Assembly: GCA_025201805.1 (NCBI GenBank)
Contig: MU619291.1
Span: forward strand, 132,471-175,495
Direction of reading: 5' to 3'
Source of the DNA: Parasitella parasitica
Lineage: Eukaryota > Mucoromycota > Mucoromycetes > Mucorales > Mucoraceae
DNA length: 43,025 bases
The number at the start of each line of letters is the position of its first letter. The stretch's first letter is position 1. Position numbers and translations under genes: made by a program. The notes under the pieces are model-generated. The model had not been told where the DNA came from, searched no databases, and saw only the letters and a program-made list of their open reading frames with translations. This document shows, piece by piece, positions 36,278 through 43,025 of this stretch.

Positions 36278-39200
36278 ATGTAAGCAAACAACATGTACAG
36301 ATATACCATTTAAACAATCTAACAGAAAAAATCTAGGGCACAAACTCTTGTCGAGTCTGAACGGGTGGCTTCAGCTGCTCTGTTAAGGCCGTTGCCTAGA
36401 CGTTGGCATCTGTACGTCTGGCCTTTTGTCAGCATGTTTTACCCTGTTTTCATCTACGTTTACTACAATCACTACGACACCTATCTTGGTTCTGAGGAAT
36501 GGACATTTGTTGCGCTAGGCAGTATTATCACTCTGCACGCCATGACATTTTTAGTATGTCAATGGAGCGTTGACGTCAAAGCGCTTCTCACTTGTGTCAA
36601 GGTAAGATTTTGGCTGTAAATCACATATAAATAATGGCAACAACAAACACATTTAATTCAGGAACTCGACGTCAAGAAAGCAGAGATTATCAAAATAGTA
36701 CCTTTTCGCTATCAAGGGAAAGGCATGCTTGTTCCTCTGGAGCATTCAAAGGTAAAAACATACGCATTTATGCATGGGGGGAAAAGACTCACACTGTATA
36801 GTCTATTGATAAAACGGAGGACATCATCTCTTTTGTGTTCCAACAAAAAAAGTTTATTTGGAATTTTGATAAAAAGCAATTTCAAAAGTTACTGTATCCC
36901 TCTGATCTCAACAACACTGTGGGTTCCTATCAAAGTACAAAAGGTTTGACGACTCAGCAAGAAATTGAGTCCCTAACTCATGCTTACGGCTTAAACAAGT
37001 AAAAAGACGACTACTGCAAACGTCTTACTTATATTGCTCGTCTGTAGATTCGAGATTCCTCTACCCACATTCATGGAGCTATTCAAGGAACACGCAGTTG
37101 CGCCCTTCTTTGTGTTCCAGATATTTTGTGTTGGCCTTTGGTGCTTGGATGAGTATTGGTACTATTCTCTTTTCACTCTGTTCATGTTGGTTGTGTTTGA
37201 ATGTACGGTTGTTTACCAACGTCTGCGCACGATTGGCGAATTCCGTGGCATGAATCAAAAGCCCTACCCTGTTTATGTCAAGAGAGAGAAGAAGTGGATC
37301 GAGATTCAAAGCGATGATTTATTGCCTGGAGATGTTGTTTCGATTGTCCGTACAAAGGAAGATCAAGGCGTTCCTTGCGACTTGGTCATTGCGGATGGAT
37401 CTTGTATTGTAAACGAGGCTATGCTCTCTGGTGAATCGACGCCCTTGCTTAAGGAATCCATCGCTCTTCGAGACCCTAATGATGAATTTGACATGAATGT
37501 GACAGACAGACTCAATGTTCTCTACGGTGGTACCAAAGTATTACAGGTAACTACTTCCAAAAACGAGGCCCCTCCTGATGATGGCTGTGTCTGTGTTGTA
37601 GCACGTACTGGTTTTGGCACGTCTCAGGGCGAGCTTGTTCGTACCATGATCTTCTCTACCGAACGTGTGTCTGCCAACAATTTTGAAGCTTTGTTGTTTA
37701 TTCTCTTTTTGCTCATTTTCGCTATTGCTGCCTCTGCCTATGTCTGGCAGGAAGGCGTGAAAAACGACCGCAAAAAGTCAAAGCTGTTGTTGGATTGCAT
37801 CTTGATCATTACTTCTGTTGTCCCCCCTGAATTACCCATGGAACTGAGCTTGGCTGTCAACAGTAGTCTTGTCGCCCTGTCAAAGTATGCCATCTACTGT
37901 ACTGAACCGTTCCGTATCCCTTACGCTGGTCGTGTTGATGTATGTTGTTTTGATAAGACTGGAACCTTGACTGGCGAAGACCTTGTCTTTGAAGGTGTTG
38001 CCTATGCTGACGATACAAAGCTCTTGAAGGCTTCTGAAGTCTCTGATACTACCAAATGGGTTCTCTCCAGCGCCCATGCTTTAGTCCAGCTCGAAGATGG
38101 CATTGTTGGTGATCCTATGGAAAAAGAAACCCTCAAGGCGCTTGATTGGGAACTGGGACCTCACGATATCGTCTTCCCCAAAGGTGAAAAGGGTGGCCAT
38201 AGCTTGCAAATTCGCCGTCGTTATCAATTCTCTTCTGCATTGAAGCGTCAATCCTCAGTCTCAACCTTATCGCATCCTTCCTTGAAGGGCAGCAAGACAT
38301 TCATTGCTGTGAAAGGTGCCCCCGAAACGCTCAAGCAAATGTACACCGAGATACCTGATAACTACGTCGAAGCCTACAGACATTTCACTAGAAAGGGTAG
38401 CAGAGTTCTGGCTCTTGGCTACAAGGTTTTGGACAACAATTTAACGACCAACCAGATCAACGATCTTGCTCGTGAATCCGTCGAATCCGAACTTATTTTT
38501 GCCGGCTTCATCGTCTTTACTTGTCCCCTCAAGGACGATGCTATTGAGGCTTTGAAGGAATTGAACGAATCCTCTCATCGCTGCATCATGATTACTGGCG
38601 ACAACCCATTGACTGCCTGTGCCGTTGCTCGTGAAGTGGCTATTATCGACCGCGAAGTATTGATTGTGGATAGGGATGAAAGTCGCAAGGACAACATGGT
38701 CGTTTTCCACAGTATTGACGAAACCTATCGCCTTGAAGTGAGCCCTACTGAGCCTTTGGATACAGCTGTCCTGGACAAGTATGATCTATGCCTAACAGGC
38801 TCTGCCATGTCTCTTTTTATGCCTCAGAAGAATAATATGAACATCATCCTGGAGCACACTTGGGTTTACGCTCGTGTTTCTCCTTCCCAGAAGGAGTATC
38901 TTTTGACTGGTTTGAAGGATCTCGGTTACACAACATTGATGGCTGGCGATGGCACTAACGATGTTGGTGCGCTGAAACAAGCTCATATTGGCGTTGCCCT
39001 TTTGGATGGCACTCCTGAAGATCTTCAAAAGATTGCTGAGCGTCAGCGCATTGAGCGTATGAAGGCCATGTATGAGCAGCAAAAGAGCATCTCTGCCCGC
39101 TTCAATCAACCTCCACCGCCCCCTCCTCCCGCTATTGCTCATCTCTATCCTGAATTCGCTGCCCAGCTAGCAAACCAACAAAACCAGAATTTGACTCCCG

Positions 39201-40152
39201 CTCAAAGGCGTCAAATGGAACAGAAAAAGAAGATTGAAGAAGCTACTCAAAAGATGATGGAAGGGATGGATATGGAAGAGCCTCCTACCATCAAATTTGG
39301 TGACGCCTCGGTTGCTGCTCCCTTTACTTCCAAGCTTCGTAACGTCACATCTATCAACAACATTATCCGCCAAGGCCGTTGTACACTTGTTGCTACTATT
39401 CAAATGTACAAGATCCTAGCTTTGAACTGTCTGATTTCTGCTTACAGTCTGTCTGTATTGTATTTGGATGGCATCAAGTTTGGCGATTTACAGGTTACTA
39501 TTTCTGGCATGTTGATGGCTGTTTGCTTCCTTTGTATTTCTAGAGGCAAGCCTCTCCAGAAGCTTTCCAAGGAACGCCCTCAACCCAACATCTTCAATCC
39601 TTACATCATCCTGTCTGTCCTGGGCCAATTCGCCATCCACATTATTTCCCTCGTTTATATCAACGGGCTTGCGAAATCGTTTGAGCCGTAAGTACAAAAT
39701 GTATATACAAGCGAAATCCATCAAGTTTATTGAGCCATTTTTTTTGTTTTTTTTTTTTTTTTTTTTATTTTAGACCAAAGGAGGTCGATTTAGAAGGAGA
39801 ATTTGAGCCTAGTTTATTGAATAGCGCAGTGTATCTAATCCAGCTCTCCATGCAAGTGTCCACCTTTGCTATCAACTACCAAGGCTATCCTTTCCGCGAA
39901 CGTATTCAGGACAACAAGGCGTTGTACTACGGTTTGATGTCAGTGGGTGGTGTTGCGTTGGCTGGCGCAACTGAAATGTGGCCTGAAGTGAACGACCAGT
40001 TAAAACTCGTTCAATTCCCCGGCAGCTTCCGTTACAAGTTAACGCTCTGTATGATTCTCGATTTCGGTATTGCTTACGCTATTGAAAAAGTCACCAAGCT
40101 CATGTTTGCGGATAACCGTGCCAAAGCAATCGCCCGGAAAAGCAAAGACTAG
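36278..40152 (+). CDS. SPF1: P5A-type ATPase, ER transmembrane-helix dislocase (Spf1/ATP13A1)
   Basis: Six exons (36278-36279, 36337-36601, 36662-36751, 36802-36998, 37048-39687, 39774-40152) encode 1,190 aa. P5A ATPases remove misinserted or mislocalised transmembrane helices from the ER membrane. Signatures: PTFMELFKEHAVAPFFVFQ, the actuator loop MLSGEST, PPELPMEL in helix M4, DKTGTLTGEDLVFEG with phosphorylated Asp487, ITGDNPLTA and MAGDGTNDVGALKQAH. A variable, proline-rich cytosolic insert follows, then the last membrane helices. The N-terminal P5A-specific membrane part is present (LPRRWHLYVWPF). The start codon is split: AT at 36278-36279, a 57-nt intron (GTAAGC, CTAAC branch, TCTAG), then G at 36337. 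This gives MAQTLVESERV in frame. Exon 6 follows an intron with a long T tract. The identity is certain. Confidence 0.96.
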
Positions 40153-40521
40153 AAAATATATATCTCTGTAAAGAAAAAATTGTAGATCTGTCAATACAAC
40201 TACTATATAAGATACGATTTCACATGTATTCCAATGGAGGGGACCAGGTCATCCTTACGAAATGGGTTACATGCGATGTTTTTTTGTTTATTTTATGGCT
40301 TGAACAGCATGTGATAGAAGACTAAAAGTTCAATATTTGTTGTTTGTGTCGATGAAGGGATGCTGTAGTATAAAAGGCAATATAGTAATTGCCGCGTATG
40401 ACGACAAACGGAGCGACCTTTTTTTTTTTCAAACTTCTTGGAGGAGAAATGTGTCAATTAAAACGATGACAGTGCTATTTAAGACACTGCACACTCGAAT
40501 TTAGCATTGCATGTTTTTAAT
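40153..40521. other. Intergenic region after the P5A ATPase
   Basis: It holds the 3' flank of the ATPase gene and a 10-nt T run at 40420-40429. If the small zinc-binding ORF at 40522 continues by splicing through its GTAAGT, further exons would lie here, but I saw none. Confidence 0.4.
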
Positions 40522-40686
40522 TTACATGTATTGAATACACTTACTTTGACTGCACTCGGGGCACCAACTAATCTCGAAGTAGCGTTTATGTATAAGGCAA
40601 TAATTCTTTCCTCGCGTCTGACAGACATGCCCTTTGAAGTAGTTCATGTGTTCATTAATAGCTAAAGTTAGGCCCTGCAATGACAT
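40522..40686 (-). CDS. Small Cys/His-rich ORF, possible zinc-binding protein or terminal exon
   Basis: A 54-codon frame from ATG 40686 to TAA 40522. It encodes a dense metal-ligand pattern, C-x7-C-x2-H-x8-C-x2-C, within HVCQTRGKNYCLIH and SWCPECSQ. The spacing looks like a structural zinc site rather than chance. The ATG sits right after a TACAG, so this could instead be a spliced exon of a longer minus-strand gene that includes the frame at 40952-41407. A GTAAGT directly after the CPEC codons hints at a further splice. I cannot name a family. Confidence 0.35.
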   Translation of the reverse strand: MSLQGLTLAINEHMNYFKGHVCQTRGKNYCLIHKRYFEISWCPECSQSKCIQYM

Positions 40687-40951
40687 CTGTATTTAAGTAT
40701 TAGATAATTAAATATGACTACATGCACGTTCTGCTCACTGGTAAAAGATGCAAAATATAGCACATACAACGAAAAATAGAGAAGAAAAGAAAGAAAGATG
40801 TGTTTACCAAACAGCCATACGTGCTTGAAGAATATGTAGCTATTTTTTTTTTCCATCAAATAAACAGAAGAACTGTGTCCACTTTGTTGGGTGTTACGTG
40901 GAGTAACATGGCTAATCTTTGAATCGTTTGTAACCATAATACAGATACAGT

Positions 40952-41407
40952 TTATATGCATGTGCAACCTCTTTTAATACCATAAGAGATCAGCGCTTCA
41001 TATGAATAGTTAAAAATACGAAACGCCATATACATCTGTGAAAATGCCATACAATTTTCAAGAACAATTGATTGTTTGCCATTAAAAATATGTGTACTAT
41101 CGTAAGCATTGATGGCAGGACTACACATAAAAATCAATGCACTCTGTACTGTATGTTTACAATTACGACCAAAAGCCACTTGTAATGCTTGGAGAAAACG
41201 CGATTTCCAGCTTTTGCAATTTTTTGCATTTTTTAAATTAAATGCATCAGAAATTTCAGGAGCCAATCTCAATCCACAAACAAAACCTGTGTATGTCTGT
41301 TTGTTATGTAACGGAACAGCAACTGAGCTTTTGCCTTTGCCAAACAGTAAAAAAGAAATTAGATCAGGCTTCATACTTGGCATATACATATCGTAAAATT
41401 TATTCAT
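40952..41407 (-). CDS. Hypothetical protein, 151 aa
   Basis: A continuous frame from ATG 41407 to the stop at 40952. The frame is open further to 41434, but only from a TTG. It contains VPLHNKQTYTGFVCGLRLAP and NCKSWKSRFLQALQVAFGRN and is rich in Ser, Lys and aromatic residues. I see no known motif or membrane helix. It lies between the P5A ATPase and the F-box gene and may join the Cys/His-rich ORF downstream through an intron I could not place. It may also be a mobile-element fragment. Confidence 0.35.
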   Translation of the reverse strand: MNKFYDMYMPSMKPDLISFLLFGKGKSSVAVPLHNKQTYTGFVCGLRLAPEISDAFNLKNAKNCKSWKSRFLQALQVAFGRNCKHTVQSALIFMCSPAINAYDSTHIFNGKQSIVLENCMAFSQMYMAFRIFNYSYEALISYGIKRGCTCI

Positions 41408-41580
41408 AGGTTCTAGGCATATTTGAATGTACAATATTATGAAACTGTAATTGGTAGATTAGGGACATAAGGAATGAATGTGCATAGTTGAAAGGCGATC
41501 ATTCATCAAAAAAAGAAAAAAAAAAGAAAAAAAAAAAAAAAGAACATAGAGTGAAGCGTACATGTTGATTCATATGTGCT

Positions 41581-42675
41581 CTAGCCTTGATGGAGGGGTG
41601 TCACCGTGATAGTAAGTAGATCATCATTGTCAGATGAGGTGCTAACATTGATGCTGTTTTCAAAAGCAAGTACGTGAAAAACTGCATTGTATAATTCAGT
41701 GAATAGTCTGTTTGGAAGAAAAGTTATGTTGTACCCAGTTGCATTATCTTTAAGAGCTCTGATTATACGTAAAAGTACAACAGCCGCCTCAATATGATCG
41801 TTGTAGGAACTTATATCAATTGAAATATTCTCGATTCTCAAATATTTTAAAACGAGGTATTCAATAGGATTGCAAGACGAACAGTTTGAGACATTCAAAA
41901 CTTTTAATGAACAAGCGCTGTGAGTGTCATGTCCTTCAAACCATTGCCGAACTTGATCCGTCGTCCAATCGCCCTCATTTCCAATCCACTTGATATTCAA
42001 CTCTTGTAGCCGAGGGCAGTTGTCAGCAATAAATTTCAACGAAACGATATTGTTTCGCTCCACAGAAAGAGCAATGGATGTCAAGCACGTAAAGTTTTTG
42101 AGGGATAAGAAGAGACGAATGCCGGTACTAGATATTTGTCGAGGTATCAAAAGATAGAGATGTTCCAAACTTTCCGTAAAGCAGAGTACTGCCTCCTTGT
42201 AAACATCTGACGTTTCCTCGCCAGGATCTGGAATCTTCCTCAATTTAATTTTCTGTTGGTCCCTGCTTTGTCTGGCCATGTTACAAAGCAACTGGTAAGA
42301 GTAGGGATCGTCCAGATTTCCATCAATAATCTCCAGATTTTCTTGGAAAACCAACGACAAAATCCTCTTGTAAGGGTTTCCTTCATCGTCACTAAGGCTA
42401 TTTTCATTTCTCAAGTAATCCATATCATAGTGGGTACGACTAGTGATTCTCAGATGTCTGACATAGCTCTTCAATTTTGTATCCTTGGTCAAGTGTTTGA
42501 TAAATCCCCAGGCTTGTTCCTCGTTGGCAATACAGATGGGTTTGCCAAGCATCAATTTGGTCGCCTTCGGATTACAAGCCTTGCAAATAAGTCTACATTC
42601 TGCCAACTCCTTGATCTCATCAACGAAATCAAGCACATAAAATATCACTTCCAAGGGTAATCTTAAGCTAGACAT
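41581..42675 (-). CDS. F-box protein with leucine-rich C-terminal region
   Basis: One exon, 364 aa, ATG at 42675. The F-box is at residues 3-45 (LRLPLEVIFYVLDFVDEIKE then CRLICKAC), the Skp1-binding motif of SCF ubiquitin ligases. The rest has irregular leucine-rich segments (LTSIALS, LQELNIKWIG, LKVLNVSNCS, LRIENISIDIS) that would form the substrate-binding surface. F-box/LRR proteins with diverged C-termini are numerous in Mucorales, so the substrate cannot be guessed. Poly-A runs lie just past the stop, at 41509-41541. Confidence 0.82.
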   Translation of the reverse strand: MSSLRLPLEVIFYVLDFVDEIKELAECRLICKACNPKATKLMLGKPICIANEEQAWGFIKHLTKDTKLKSYVRHLRITSRTHYDMDYLRNENSLSDDEGNPYKRILSLVFQENLEIIDGNLDDPYSYQLLCNMARQSRDQQKIKLRKIPDPGEETSDVYKEAVLCFTESLEHLYLLIPRQISSTGIRLFLSLKNFTCLTSIALSVERNNIVSLKFIADNCPRLQELNIKWIGNEGDWTTDQVRQWFEGHDTHSACSLKVLNVSNCSSCNPIEYLVLKYLRIENISIDISSYNDHIEAAVVLLRIIRALKDNATGYNITFLPNRLFTELYNAVFHVLAFENSINVSTSSDNDDLLTITVTPLHQG

Positions 42676-42994
42676 GGGAATACGTTTAATGCTTCAGTTT
42701 GTGGTGCCTCGATGATTAAGAGACAAGGAGAAAACACATCTTGCTGCCGTATTGCTTTAAATTTATACTATAGATTGTATGAACACACATCATTCAAAAT
42801 CTACATGATTCATTGTTATACGATCATTTAATAATGAATACACACAGATACAGACATGGACATATGATCATTGGAATGTTTGTTGTAAATGATGGTTCTC
42901 GTATCCAATTAAACCATTCATCGGGTTACTGTGAATCATACTTCGATCCTTTACAGCAAGCTGCATAAAATCGTCATTGTGGTGTTATTAAGGC

Positions 42995-43025
<31 letters not shown>
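42676..43025. other. 5' flank of the F-box gene ending in 30 T
   Basis: Presumed promoter of the F-box gene. The final 30 bases (42996-43025) are all T, and the window stops inside the run, which suggests an assembly break at a homopolymer. No ORF is seen. Confidence 0.6.

Noticed and set aside
1-43025. CRISPR arrays, tRNA genes, toxin-antitoxin or phage-defence loci, and biosynthetic clusters.
   Set aside because: No direct-repeat/spacer pattern, no tRNA B-box with cloverleaf, and the spliced fungal gene content rules out bacterial systems. No core biosynthetic enzyme was seen; the only large adenylating enzyme is acetyl-CoA synthetase.

Overview
The window is nuclear DNA of a filamentous fungus, most likely an early-diverging one of the Mucorales (Mucor/Rhizopus type); that placement is an inference. 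It is AT-rich with many 12-30 nt poly-A/T runs. Its genes are cut by short introns: I placed 42, all GT-AG and 39-86 nt long. It carries typical fungal housekeeping genes, and I saw no operons, Shine-Dalgarno sites, tRNAs, rRNAs or CRISPR arrays. One assembly gap (35 N) lies at 16297-16331. Exon limits were set by hand from splice signals, reading-frame closure and family conservation.

Layout. 1-181: last exons of a plus-strand gene entering from the left. 409-1425 (+): ER tail-anchored RING E3 ligase of the RNF5/RNF185 type. 1854-3050 (-): universal stress protein. 3339-5414 (-): acetyl-CoA synthetase. 5415-9536: gene-poor DNA with ORF debris, a possible transposon end and a small tandem repeat. 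9537-13839 (-): a large intersectin-like scaffold/RhoGEF (coiled coil, SH3, SH3, DH, PH) without EH domains. 13840-16773: gene-poor, contains the gap. 16774-21948 (+): 1,677-residue DUF3712/LEA2-like membrane protein made of two long tandem modules. 22205-22656 (-): unresolved small spliced gene, head-to-head with UFD1. 22968-24354 (+): UFD1. 24987-26250 (+): PX-domain protein. 26400-27669 (+): ALY/REF (Yra1)-type mRNA export adaptor. 27670-29318: no gene, but a 20-bp minisatellite of about 14 copies. 29319-30254 (-): four-span membrane protein. 31931-33487 (+): SET-MYND methyltransferase. 33488-36277: gene-poor, with a decayed Tc1/mariner transposase. 36278-40152 (+): P5A ATPase (Spf1/ATP13A1). 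40522-41407 (-): two small unidentified ORFs. 41581-42675 (-): F-box protein. The window ends in 30 T.

Three genes share an ER/ubiquitin theme: the RNF5-type ligase, UFD1 (Cdc48/p97 cofactor that extracts ubiquitinated proteins) and the P5A ATPase (removes misinserted helices from the ER membrane). Nothing shows that they are co-regulated.

The most unusual features are introns at or inside start codons (P5A ATPase, UFD1, and a 12-nt first exon in the stress protein), the EH-less intersectin-like protein, the duplicated DUF3712 protein, an NHSC-to-GHSC change in the SET protein, and the 20-bp minisatellite. I found no anti-phage-like or other clearly new multi-gene system.
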